Assembly (NCBI RefSeq): GCF_039543565.1
Contig: NZ_BAABJZ010000094.1
Span: forward strand, 15,254-79,253
Source of the DNA: Ferrimonas pelagia
GTDB lineage: Bacteria; Pseudomonadota; Gammaproteobacteria; Enterobacterales; Shewanellaceae
Length of the DNA: 64,000 nt
Direction: 5' to 3'
The notes beneath the pieces are model-generated. The model was not told the origin of the DNA. It made no database searches and saw nothing but the letters and a program-made list of their open reading frames with translations. This document shows positions 8,644-16,699 of this stretch, in pieces (positions within the stretch are counted from its first letter, which is position 1; each line of letters starts with the position of its first letter). Made by a program: the position numbers and the translations under genes.

Positions 8644-9024
8644 TTACTCAGCGTAAGAGGAATCCCAGTCACCGTAATTGGCGTCGCCCGCCAAGACAGT
8701 AAAGTCTGGTTGCGCGCCCAGAGCGGTCGTGACCACCCCCTGCACCAGCTCAATCACTTTATCCTGCGCTTCCTGCTCGGTGAAAAAGTTCACGGCAACA
8801 TGATATCGGTTGTTGAAGTAAGCAATGAACAGATCCCAGCCGTGCTCATTCTGCAGTTCGGTCAGGGCATCGTCCACGCCATCGAACTTCTCGATATCAC
8901 CTTCAAAGCGAAACTCCACGCAGGTTTGCGCAAATGGGCCAATCGCGAATTTTTTCAGGTGACGTGGCTTGTGATGAGGCTTCTGCTCAACGGTAAACAC
9001 GTTTTCAACGGCAATAACGGACAT
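8644..9024 (-). CDS. Conserved-looking hypothetical protein
   Basis: A 126-residue acidic soluble protein that I do not recognise. It has no signal peptide or membrane segment. It opens MSVIAVENVFTVEQKPHHKP, with a basic His-rich patch, then alternates predicted strands and helices (FRFEGDIEKFDGVDDALTEL, DLFIAYFNNRYHVAVNFF). It ends in an acidic DANYGDWDSSYAE tail. A ribosome site AAGGT precedes the ATG and its own terminator follows, which supports a real single-gene unit. Confidence 0.65.
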   Translation of the reverse strand: MSVIAVENVFTVEQKPHHKPRHLKKFAIGPFAQTCVEFRFEGDIEKFDGVDDALTELQNEHGWDLFIAYFNNRYHVAVNFFTEQEAQDKVIELVQGVVTTALGAQPDFTVLAGDANYGDWDSSYAE

Positions 9025-9116
9025 GATGGATACCTTAATCTATCGACTTCCCAAAAGGGGATGGCAGGAGGGTAAGACACCGGCTCGCTTTGCGCAACTC
9101 AAAGCCGTACCAGCGC

Positions 9117-9638
9117 TCAACGGTGACAGTCTATACAGCCCTTATCTCGCGCAGGTGAGGCCTCAAACTCGGTCGCCTGGACGGCGAAGCGTCGGTCCAC
9201 CGGCTGAGACCAAGCCACCAACGCCTTGGTCTTTACCCCAGTCAATTCAACACGGCTGGCGGCCATCAGCCCCTCATTACCAAAGCCACGATGCAAATAA
9301 GGCAAACAGAAGGTACGGCGGCCATCCGGTTGATCAAAATGCTCTTTGATCCGCCCTTCATATTGACGGTGAGCCTGATAGCCATGCAGATAGAGCTCAA
9401 CCTGCTTCAGCGTGCCCTGTGCCAAAAGTCCGGCAATGCTTTGCTGCTCGAATCCGTCCTCGGTTCGCTCGAACAGCGCCACATCGGCACAATAGGCACC
9501 CGCCCGGCTGTCATCAAACTCATAAGCGGCGTGCAGATACGGCTCGCCCGTCACCGCCACATACTCGACGTGCGCGGCACCAAGCGCACTCGCGCAAAAA
9601 GCCCAGAGCAGCCCACTCAAAATCGCTAACTTACGCAC
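9117..9638 (-). CDS. Exported protein ending in a single c-type heme motif
   Basis: A 173-residue protein with an N-terminal Sec signal (MRKLAILSGLLWAFCASALG), GTG start and upstream GGGAG. The body has no recognised domain. The last residues are GCIDCHR, a CxxCH heme c attachment motif four residues long from the stop, and two other cysteines lie in AYCADV and RTFCLPY. A mature heme at the extreme C-terminus would be unusual. It lies directly downstream of the broken multiheme cytochrome on the same strand, so it may have belonged to the same electron-transfer locus. Function is unknown. Confidence 0.6.
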   Translation of the reverse strand: MRKLAILSGLLWAFCASALGAAHVEYVAVTGEPYLHAAYEFDDSRAGAYCADVALFERTEDGFEQQSIAGLLAQGTLKQVELYLHGYQAHRQYEGRIKEHFDQPDGRRTFCLPYLHRGFGNEGLMAASRVELTGVKTKALVAWSQPVDRRFAVQATEFEASPARDKGCIDCHR

Positions 9639-9681
9639 CCTCGCGCTCCCTTCAATTGCTCATGGCTTGCGATATAACCAC

Positions 9682-9710
9682 AAAAAAAAGGCACCGTCAG
9701 GCGCCTTTAC
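9682..9710 (-). terminator. Intrinsic terminator at the end of the broken cytochrome gene
   Basis: On the minus strand AAAGGCGCC / GGTGCCTTT with loop TGAC (one G-U pair) is followed by a run of T. The stop codon of the cytochrome remnant falls inside the hairpin, marking the original 3' end of that gene. Confidence 0.75.
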
Positions 9711-10296
9711 ATGGACTTGCAGGGAAACGCGCAGCGGCGTCCATACCGCCAAGACGCCTGCGTTTCTGCCGGTATGGACGCTCAAACACGTGGTACTTAT
9801 TGATGCCGTCGGCGTGACAAGCAACGCCATTTGTCGCGTTCAATGCCGCAGCAGAGCTGCTCATCCACTCAGCGTCGTTATCACGGTCCGCAGCCCAAAG
9901 TCGACGGTGAACCATTGAGCCATAGCCGAGTGCCGTTGCTACTACGCTGCGATCCCGACCGTTGTTGTGGACAGGCGATGTAAGCTAAACCACCATCAGC
10001 ATACGCGCCCATTTTGTGGTCGTTGTGTTCATTGGTGTGGCAGATAGAACAGCTATCACCGGTTACCGCCGAGCGACTTTCGTAGGCATTAGCACCACTC
10101 GCCTCTGAGTGATGCCGCAGCGTCACACCGGTATAACCAGCATCGAAACTTTCACTTAAGGTGGTACGATCGGCCGCTTCAAACTCGAACACGCTCATGC
10201 CGCCAGACACACAGTGATTGATCGCCTTTACCAGTGTCACGTCAAAGAAATTAAACAGTGGTGTCCAACCCAGCTCCCTCTAAGCCTCCCGCTCCA
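9697..10296 (-). pseudogene. Frameshifted remnant of a multiheme c-type cytochrome (possibly OmcA/MtrC type)
   Basis: Two minus-strand frames join to give cytochrome-like sequence. The first, about 10296 to 9985, includes VTLVKAINHCVSGG, HHSEASGANAYES and the heme motif CSICHTNEHNDHK. The second, about 9985 to 9697, includes HNNGRDRSV, GYGSMVHRRLWAADRD and ACHADGINKYHVFE. The order resembles the C-terminal half of decaheme outer-surface cytochromes. Only one intact CxxCH is left, there is a frame change near 9985, and an in-frame stop lies just upstream of the first piece, so the gene is inactive. The exact family is inferred from short motifs only. Confidence 0.55.
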
Positions 10297-11300
10297 GCAA
10301 CCCCGTCTTTCCCATAATCCGCACAACCGGATACGGCCATCGCGGCTGCAACCATCATGACCAAATCGTTTTATGATCCATCATCACTACCATATTTTCT
10401 CAACTTGAGATCGCGTATAAATCGCCTCGCCCGAACTTTGCATATCCGGGCTCAGTAAAATTGGCAATCTATTTTCACTACCTGCAGCACAAGTCCGTAA
10501 CCACAAACAACGATTCATTCGTGCAGCGGCAATCAACGCCGTTTCTATGAGCCTGGCGCAATACTTAAGATAATTCGCCTTCCGTCGGAATATAGCCAGT
10601 CGCCCGCAGTACACGACACACATTACGTTCCACCATGTCCGTTCCCGAACCGGCAATATTTTTATGATCAGATATAAAAGCCATAAAACACGACGCTGTT
10701 TGCATAGATAAACATAAAACCTGCAGGCTTGCTGCTATGGCATGGCAATGGGTACGCCGGTGTTCCTCTCCAGCAAGAAACCGAAGCACGCAACACCGAC
10801 TATCAGTATCATCCACCTGCCCAAGGCGCGCTGCCATCAAGACTCTCGCTTTGCCATTGAAGTAAGGCGTTCAGTCATGTTCAAAGCAAACGCACTAAGA
10901 TAAAAATATAAAAACATAAAAATAATGGACAGTTCGACACAAACAGCAAGGCTGCCCCCTTCCACCCATGGTGCTTGGCAAAAGATAGTGAACCACAGCT
11001 CGTGTCATCCGAATATAAACGCCCTATTCCTCCGTCGGAAACCTTATCTATCGCCCTTAAGCGTCACCAAGAAGCGGCGTTCAAAGTACCGAGTCATCAC
11101 GCGGTCTTAAATCCAGCACTTGCAAGATCGGCGCATTGAGGTCAGCAAAAAGAGGGAGCCAATAACGCCTGTCACCATCGTCAGGGCACATGCCGCCCCT
11201 TAGATACACGCACGCGAACCGACGCCAACTCAACCTAGGTTCAACCAGCCATGCTTGGCCTTGAAGTCCCCCTCTCTGACCTCCGAGCATTAACCAAAAC
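10297..11300. other. About 1 kb without recognisable genes
   Basis: Several short open frames exist on both strands but none has a convincing ribosome site, signal or family motif. The stretch around 10,880-10,925 is AT-rich. Position next to the cytochrome remnant suggests decayed accessory DNA, but I see no insertion-sequence end or repeat to prove it. Confidence 0.4.
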
Positions 11301-11308
11301 ACGGACGC

Positions 11309-11337
11309 AAAAAAAAGCCACAGCGAACTGTGGCTTT
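11309..11337 (-). terminator. Intrinsic terminator of the nrf-cctA operon
   Basis: On the minus strand AAAGCCACAG / CTGTGGCTTT closes on a TTCG tetraloop and continues into a run of eight T. A second small stem, GTCCC / GGGAC (11341-11354), precedes it in the transcript. This is a strong stop after cctA. Confidence 0.92.
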
Positions 11338-11408
11338 GCGGTCCCCGTAGGGACATGTGAGGTTGCATCCTTGCAATGAGCTTCCCTTATTCGGTCTGGC
11401 TCCCCGCC

Positions 11409-11699
11409 TTAGTGGCAGTTAGCACAGGTAGAGCTCGCATCATCACCCTCTTCATGGGTGATATGACAATCGGTACACACCATCATGCCTTGATGATCCT
11501 GATGAACCTGGGTGAGATCGGCTAGATCGCCATGACAACCAACGCAGGTTTCATTTTCATACACCAGATCGCTGGAAGGCATGCCATCATCATGACAGGC
11601 ATCACAGCCCGCCATATCCGTGTGGCTATCCGCGACCGAGCCAGCAACCGCCGCCCAGGAGAACATCAAAGCGGCGGCTGCAGTTACAAACTTATTCAT
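11409..11699 (-). CDS. cctA: Small periplasmic tetraheme cytochrome c (CctA/STC-like)
   Basis: A 96-residue protein with a Sec signal (NKFVTAAAALMFSWAAVA) and four CxxCH motifs: CDACH, CVGCH, CTDCH and a terminal CANCH. Spacing and flanks (C.ACH.DG.PS, ETCVGCHG.L.....VH..H, VCTDCH..H) closely follow the Shewanella small tetraheme cytochrome, a soluble periplasmic electron shuttle. The protein stops right after the fourth motif, where the Shewanella form has a short tail. ATG at 11699 is chosen because GAGGG precedes it. It is the last gene of the nrfBCD operon. Confidence 0.88.
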   Translation of the reverse strand: MNKFVTAAAALMFSWAAVAGSVADSHTDMAGCDACHDDGMPSSDLVYENETCVGCHGDLADLTQVHQDHQGMMVCTDCHITHEEGDDASSTCANCH

Positions 11700-11727
11700 C
11701 AAAGGGCCCTCAATAACATCCAGTCAG

Positions 11728-12690
11728 TTAGATCGCGGTCATCTGACCGGCATAAAGAATAAAGTGGCGCAAAGCAAACACACCAGAAAGACTCAACACG
11801 CACAAGGCGGCAACGAAGCCCGGTTTGTGGGTCAAACTCCGTGGTGAGAACCACTGCAATAGCCAAGGCAAAACCATGCCGCAGAACACCACCCCACCCC
11901 AGAAGATGTAAGACCAGAAGTCCCCCATCAAGGCGACACGAGCGGCTTCGGCACTGACGCCACCGGCAAACACTAGGCCTAGGAAGAAGGCAAACAGCAA
12001 GAAGATCTCGGTCATCAACACCGGCTTTTCGATCTTATGAACAAAATGAATATCCTGACTGTCCGCCTTTTCCTTAAAGCACAGCATGCCAAACAGCATG
12101 GTTGCCGCCGCACCGGACGAAGCGCCAGAGACCAAGAACAGGATAGGCAAGACCGGGTTATTGAAGATCGGGAAGGCCTTCAGTGCCGATAGCAGGAAGC
12201 CGGTATAGGCCCCCACCGCGATGGCAAGGAAGATCATCGAGGTCTGCATCGGCTTCTCGAATCGCTTAAGCAACGCTAATACTGTCCCCACGATAGGGTA
12301 GCGGCGATCGATGGCCATCAACGGCGTATAGAACACTGCCGCCAGGAACAGGAACAGCACCATGATGTACACCGACAACAGCATGACGCCCCAGAACATC
12401 ACCGACGACGGGTTCCAGTAGATCATCATCTTCCAGAACTCGAGCGGCTTGGTCAGATCAATAATCAAGATAGCGAGGCCGATGATCACGGCGATCGGAG
12501 CGATCAGAGCCATACCCTTAACGATGCCACTCTCGTAACCGATCTGGCCACGGGATTCCCGGTACAGCTTAACGGCAATACCGATGAGAACCGCACCGGC
12601 GGAAACCCCGGCTAGGAACAGATAAATCGCGATGGGCCAAGGCCACACCATGGTCTCAAAATGCAGCGCTGAGCTGATTGCATTGTCCAT
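11728..12690 (-). CDS. nrfD: NrfD-family quinol-oxidising membrane subunit
   Basis: A 320-residue integral membrane protein with about eight hydrophobic helices, matching the NrfD/PsrC family that exchanges electrons between the quinone pool and an iron-sulfur partner. WPIAIYLFLAGVSAGA near residues 17-32 is the typical first helix with its conserved Gly/Ala, and MIYWNPSSVMFWGVM follows the second helix. Its start codon overlaps the nrfC stop by one base, so the two subunits are translationally coupled. Partner: NrfC. No redox cofactor is expected in this subunit. Confidence 0.93.
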   Translation of the reverse strand: MDNAISSALHFETMVWPWPIAIYLFLAGVSAGAVLIGIAVKLYRESRGQIGYESGIVKGMALIAPIAVIIGLAILIIDLTKPLEFWKMMIYWNPSSVMFWGVMLLSVYIMVLFLFLAAVFYTPLMAIDRRYPIVGTVLALLKRFEKPMQTSMIFLAIAVGAYTGFLLSALKAFPIFNNPVLPILFLVSGASSGAAATMLFGMLCFKEKADSQDIHFVHKIEKPVLMTEIFLLFAFFLGLVFAGGVSAEAARVALMGDFWSYIFWGGVVFCGMVLPWLLQWFSPRSLTHKPGFVAALCVLSLSGVFALRHFILYAGQMTAI

Positions 12691-13349
12691 TAGATCACCT
12701 TCCCTTTGCCATGTGGGACTTTGTACAGTTTCGGCTTGGTTCCCAATGAAACCTTGTCACGATAGGTCTGTTTGGCGCGCAGCAATTTGGCCACATCGCT
12801 CTTGGGGTCGTTCAGATCGCCAAACACCACCGCTTGGGTTGGGCACGCCTCAACACACGCGGGCAGCTTGCCTTCTTTCAGCCGGGTCTTACGACACAGA
12901 TCGCACTTATCCACCGCCTTGGTTTCTGGGTCGACATAGCGCACACGATAGGGACATGCAGCAATGCAGTACTGGCATCCAACGCAACGGTTAGCAGTGA
13001 CATCCACCACGCCATCCTCATCACGGAAACAGGCACCAGTAGGGCAAACCGCAATGCACGGCGCCGTTTCACAATGCACACAGCTCTGACGATCAAAGCG
13101 GTAATGCTTGTCGTTGCCTTCCCCGTACGGGCCTTCACGAACAATATTGAGGCGGCTCACCTGCGCCGGCACATTGTTGGCTTCACGGCACGCCTGCGAA
13201 CAGGCCTCACACCCAATACACTTAGTTTGATCAAACACCAGCGCCAGATTTTTGCCGGTTTTCTCCTCTTCGGCCGTCACCAAAGTGGCCACAGGGATCG
13301 CCGCACAAGCCGCTCCCCCAGCGAGGAAATGACGTCGAGACAATTTCAT
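12690..13349 (-). CDS. nrfC: NrfC-type 4Fe-4S ferredoxin subunit with Tat signal
   Basis: A 219-residue iron-sulfur protein with a twin-arginine leader (KLSRRHFLAGGAACA) for export of a folded cofactor protein. Cysteine clusters CIGCEACSQAC, CVHCETAPC, CVGCQYCIAAC and CDLCRKTRL supply ligands for four 4Fe-4S clusters in the NrfC/DmsB pattern. It carries electrons from NrfD to the pentaheme NrfB. ATG at 13349 is preceded by GAGGGGAG and overlaps the nrfB stop by one base. Confidence 0.94.
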   Translation of the reverse strand: MKLSRRHFLAGGAACAAIPVATLVTAEEEKTGKNLALVFDQTKCIGCEACSQACREANNVPAQVSRLNIVREGPYGEGNDKHYRFDRQSCVHCETAPCIAVCPTGACFRDEDGVVDVTANRCVGCQYCIAACPYRVRYVDPETKAVDKCDLCRKTRLKEGKLPACVEACPTQAVVFGDLNDPKSDVAKLLRAKQTYRDKVSLGTKPKLYKVPHGKGKVI

Positions 13350-13789
13350 TATTTGCTCCCCTCTGCGCTCATGTTGCCGTGACAATCCACGCACAAAGCG
13401 GTGCGGGCTTTCTCTCCGATCCCGGAGATCGGGTCGACCTCAGGATGCAGTTGGTGACAGGACGAGCATGGGATCTCATCAAGGTGGACATCGTGGGTCC
13501 AGTCGGCCTCACTCAGCACCTCAGGTTGGTGACAGCGAACGCAATATTCGTTGCGGTCAATGTCGCCAAAATACATTAGGTCCAGATTTTTATTACGCGG
13601 ATGCCCCGGCGCATCGCCGTGACAACGAATGCAGGACAAACCATCAGCCACCTGGCTGTGGATCCCCTCCATAGCGCCATTGCGTTTATGACAGCGCATG
13701 CATGCGCTGTCATCAGACGCGATTACGGGAGCGCCCATCACAGCGCTCATCAAAGCCGCCAAGGCGACCTTTGAAAACTTAGATCTCAT
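13349..13789 (-). CDS. nrfB: Pentaheme periplasmic cytochrome c, NrfB-like
   Basis: A 146-residue exported protein with Sec signal (KFSKVALAALMSAVMGAPVIA) and five heme sites: CMRCH, CIRCH, CVRCH, CSSCH and CVDCH. Count and size match NrfB, which receives electrons from NrfCD and passes them to the nitrite reductase NrfA. Two adjacent ATGs are available; the second (13789) has better spacing from GGGGAA. In this operon NrfA is missing, so the electron acceptor must be encoded elsewhere or be another cytochrome, such as the CctA encoded two genes downstream. Confidence 0.88.
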   Translation of the reverse strand: MRSKFSKVALAALMSAVMGAPVIASDDSACMRCHKRNGAMEGIHSQVADGLSCIRCHGDAPGHPRNKNLDLMYFGDIDRNEYCVRCHQPEVLSEADWTHDVHLDEIPCSSCHQLHPEVDPISGIGEKARTALCVDCHGNMSAEGSK

Positions 13790-13846
13790 CATCGGTTCCC
13801 CAATAAAGCGATGGCGGACTCCCATCACAGAGTCCACCCCAACGCG

Positions 13847-14029
13847 TCATGCGTGCTTTTGCTTGTGCATTTCGCCTTCGAACGCCGCGTCCGCTGCTTT
13901 TTCTTCGCCTTTAAAGTACTCGTAACCACCCATCACCAATGCTGAGACCAGATAAGGTAGACCAATAAACAAGACAAAAAAGATAAATAGATAAGGAACG
14001 ATAACGGATAAGAAAGTACCGAAGCTCAT
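13847..14029 (-). CDS. Small single-span membrane protein at the head of the nrf operon
   Basis: A 60-residue protein with a very strong ribosome site (AGGAGG) and one hydrophobic segment (FLSVIVPYLFIFFVLFIGLPYL), followed by a charged tail rich in Lys, Glu and Ala. I do not recognise the family. Position as first gene of the nrfBCD-cctA operon, 57 bp before nrfB, suggests a small accessory or anchor subunit of the quinol-oxidising module. Confidence 0.75.
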   Translation of the reverse strand: MSFGTFLSVIVPYLFIFFVLFIGLPYLVSALVMGGYEYFKGEEKAADAAFEGEMHKQKHA

Positions 14030-14470
14030 AGTAACCTCCTGTTGAACTGACAGAAGAGGTAACTCATTTACCTCTCCCCCTCGACCTCAATTATTAATCC
14101 AGCCCCCTAATGATTAATGTGATCCAACTCATCAAGCTTTCCAACTTAAACAATTTGATATTAATACTAAGATCCGGAGTCCAGTTGCAAAAACCGCATT
14201 TCGATATTTGGAAATACCCAGGGCACCCTTTGTGAATTCCGCCACACACAACCCACAATTCCACCGCGTGCGATAACCTGACTACCCTGTAAAAAACCTC
14301 CGGCACAATAAAAAACATTTCACCCAAACACCCAGTTCTTTCGCTCAACTCACGAAACTCGGCTTTGCTTAGCTAGGTTGAAAAAAGTGTTAACGTCGAC
14401 GACTTTTTTTAATTTCAAATCTCATATATTGGACGTCAGAATTAGGATTTATCGACGACAAGGGATCACA
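14030..14470. promoter_or_regulatory. Divergent control region of the nrf operon and LysR-type gene
   Basis: About 440 bp between divergently transcribed units. It is AT-richer than its surroundings. A partial CRP-like site TGTGA-TCCAAC-TCATC occurs at 14118-14133; only the left half matches well. LysR-type regulators commonly act on such shared regions, so regulation of the cytochrome operon by the 14471 gene is plausible but unproven. Confidence 0.4.
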
Positions 14471-15436
14471 ATGAATCGTCTGGGTGACATCAACATCTTC
14501 ACCATCAAGGTGTTTGTGATGGTTTACGAGTCTCTGAACTCGTTATCTGTAGCCAACAGCCTTAACGTTGCCCCGTCCAAGGTCAGCCGCTGCCTATCGG
14601 CCATGCGCCATGCGATGGACGACAAGTTATTCATCCGTCGACAATACGGCTTTGAGCCGACCCCGTTGGCGGACAAGCTCTACCCCTACTTTCAGCAGGT
14701 ACTGTGCCTATGCAGCCAGGCCAGTGAGAACTGCGAGCGCAACCAAACCCAGCTCAAACACAGCTTCGTGATCAGCGCACCACCGACGCTATCCAATCGC
14801 CTCGCAGCCCGGCTCAAGCGGGTCGCTGCCGAACACGAATTTGACTTAGCCCTGCACGTCCGCCCCCTAACCAGCAATGCCTACGACGAGTTAGTACAGC
14901 ACCGGACCGATCTGCTGATAACCTTTAAACCTTGTGATAAAGAGCAGACCGAATCCACCTTTATCGCCACCGGCAACCAGGTCTACTTGGTCGGCCGTCA
15001 GGATCACGCCATCTGGCAGCGCCCAACCACCAACTTCCTACAAGCCATGGTGAACTACCCATTTCTGATCACCGAATGCACGGCGTTCAATGACCGCATC
15101 GATCCCCTAGAGCTGTATGCCATGGATCACGGTCAGCAACTGCACTTGGCCGGTAAAGCCAGTGCACTCTCTGAGGTCAGCGAGTATCTGCTGGACTCAG
15201 ATGCTCTAAGCTTTATCGGCTCGCACTGTGCAGCGCGTTTCCTTGGCCATATGCCCGGTCTTCGCGCACAACCGTTGACCAGTGTTGAGTACGATCTGTT
15301 GCATGAGCGCCAGTCCCGCCCAGAGTACTACTGTGTCACGCGCAAGGACGACAGCCAATTACCCAAATGGTTGATCGAAGAGGTGCAGCATTTTGTTCGT
15401 GACAACGTCACCGAGATCGCCGAACAAGCCGCCTGA
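14471..15436 (+). CDS. LysR-family transcriptional regulator
   Basis: A 321-residue protein with an N-terminal helix-turn-helix: TIKVFVMVYESLNSLSVANSLN then VAPSKVSRCLSAMR, in the usual LysR spacing and ending at DDKLFIRRQYGFEPT. The rest is the periplasmic-binding-protein-like effector domain. ATG at 14471 follows AAGGGATC and fits the family start; the longer frame from 14378 adds 31 residues with no homology. It is divergent from the nrfBCD-cctA operon and is a candidate regulator of it. The ligand is unknown. Confidence 0.85.
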   Translation: MNRLGDINIFTIKVFVMVYESLNSLSVANSLNVAPSKVSRCLSAMRHAMDDKLFIRRQYGFEPTPLADKLYPYFQQVLCLCSQASENCERNQTQLKHSFVISAPPTLSNRLAARLKRVAAEHEFDLALHVRPLTSNAYDELVQHRTDLLITFKPCDKEQTESTFIATGNQVYLVGRQDHAIWQRPTTNFLQAMVNYPFLITECTAFNDRIDPLELYAMDHGQQLHLAGKASALSEVSEYLLDSDALSFIGSHCAARFLGHMPGLRAQPLTSVEYDLLHERQSRPEYYCVTRKDDSQLPKWLIEEVQHFVRDNVTEIAEQAA

Positions 15437-15657
15437 CACGCGGGAAGAACCTCGTCGGCGACGAGAACTGACACTTCAGCACAGGGCAGCCCATCGGCTG
15501 CCCTTTGCTTTGGTGGCCACGCTCACCGCTGCCAAGCGGCAATCACAATCATTGCTGTTTTCAGCCAGCAATCTTTACACACAATTTCATGCAGCTGTTC
15601 CCGTTTATTCACCCATTGTCCGTATAATTCGCCCGATTCGATTCAGAAGGAGCGCGT

Positions 15658-16575
15658 GTGGAACAGCAACACATAAAACAAGGAGTGCAACGGATCACCT
15701 GGCTTGGGCTGTGGGCCAACCTGGCCTTGGCGTTATTTAAGATCGTTGCCGGAACACTGGGCCATAGCCGCGCTGTGGTGGCCGACGGCGTTCACAGCCT
15801 GTCGGATCTGATCAGCGATATCGCCGTCTTGATCGGAGTCAATATCTGGTCCGCACCGGCCGACTCCGATCACCCATACGGCCATCAACGCTTCGAAACC
15901 GCTGTGACCCTGTTCATCGGCGTGATGATGTTTGTCGCCGCATTGGGGATCGCCTGGGATGCGCACAGCGCATGGCAGCAGCAGTCCCTCCGAGACACCG
16001 GCATGATCGCCCTGATCGCGGCTCTCAGCTCGATCGCCATCAAAGAGGGCCTGTTTCGCTGGACCCTACGCGAGGGCCAGCGTTTGGGCTCATCCGCGGT
16101 GATCGCCAATGCCTGGCACCACAGATCCGACGCCTACAGCTCGATGCCCGCCGCCATCGCCGTGGCCGGCGCGATGCTGCTGCCGGGACAGTTATGGATC
16201 GATCTGATCGGAGCCGGCGTGATCGCCTTGTTCATCCTTCATGCCTCAGTCAAGATCTGCCTGCCTGCCTTCCATGAGCTGCTCGATAAAGGCGCGCCGG
16301 AGGGGGTCACCGCCCGCTTAACCGAGCTGGCGCTCGCTGTGGATGGCGTCCAGGAGATCCACAAACTGCGTACCCGCTTCCACGGCGGCTTGATGGTCGA
16401 TATGCACCTCACGGTCAATGGCAATCTGACCGTACGTCAGGGCCATGCCATTGCCGAAGCGGTCGAACAAAAGCTGCTGTCTGAAGGCAATGACGTGCGG
16501 GAAGTGCTGATCCACATCGATCCCTGCGATGCGAGTGCCGCCGAGCGGATCTCAGCGCCCTCGCTGGTGCGCTGA
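15658..16575 (+). CDS. Cation diffusion facilitator (FieF-like metal efflux transporter)
   Basis: A 305-residue inner-membrane antiporter exporting divalent metals (Zn2+/Fe2+ in FieF). Metal-site motifs are present: VADGVHSLSD (HxxxD in helix 2), HPYGH after it, and NAWHHRSDAYSS (HxxxD in helix 5). A cytoplasmic C-terminal domain runs from about residue 210 with GVQEIHKLRTRFHG and a late VLIHIDP. GTG start at 15658 follows GAAGGAG with good spacing. The exact metal cannot be told from sequence alone. Confidence 0.9.
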   Translation: MEQQHIKQGVQRITWLGLWANLALALFKIVAGTLGHSRAVVADGVHSLSDLISDIAVLIGVNIWSAPADSDHPYGHQRFETAVTLFIGVMMFVAALGIAWDAHSAWQQQSLRDTGMIALIAALSSIAIKEGLFRWTLREGQRLGSSAVIANAWHHRSDAYSSMPAAIAVAGAMLLPGQLWIDLIGAGVIALFILHASVKICLPAFHELLDKGAPEGVTARLTELALAVDGVQEIHKLRTRFHGGLMVDMHLTVNGNLTVRQGHAIAEAVEQKLLSEGNDVREVLIHIDPCDASAAERISAPSLVR

Positions 16576-16595
16576 GCGTCACCGGACACGACAGC

Positions 16596-16625
16596 AAAAG
16601 CGCAGGCCAAGGCCTGCGCTTTTTC
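16596..16625 (+). terminator. Intrinsic terminator of the CDF transporter gene
   Basis: A 13-bp GC-rich inverted repeat (AAAAGCGCAGGCC / GGCCTGCGCTTTT) is followed by more T. A-rich sequence on the left side would let it also serve the opposite strand. Confidence 0.85.
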
Positions 16626-16699
16626 GTCTTCGCTGCAACCGAAACCGCAGTGAACGGCTAGAGACTCAGGCCGGATCTCGCCCCATGCCCCGCCGGCTG

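Noticed and set aside
14118..14133. CRP site upstream of the nrf operon
   Set aside because: Only the TGTGA half matches; TCATC is two bases off consensus, so it was mentioned in the control-region entry but not called as a site.
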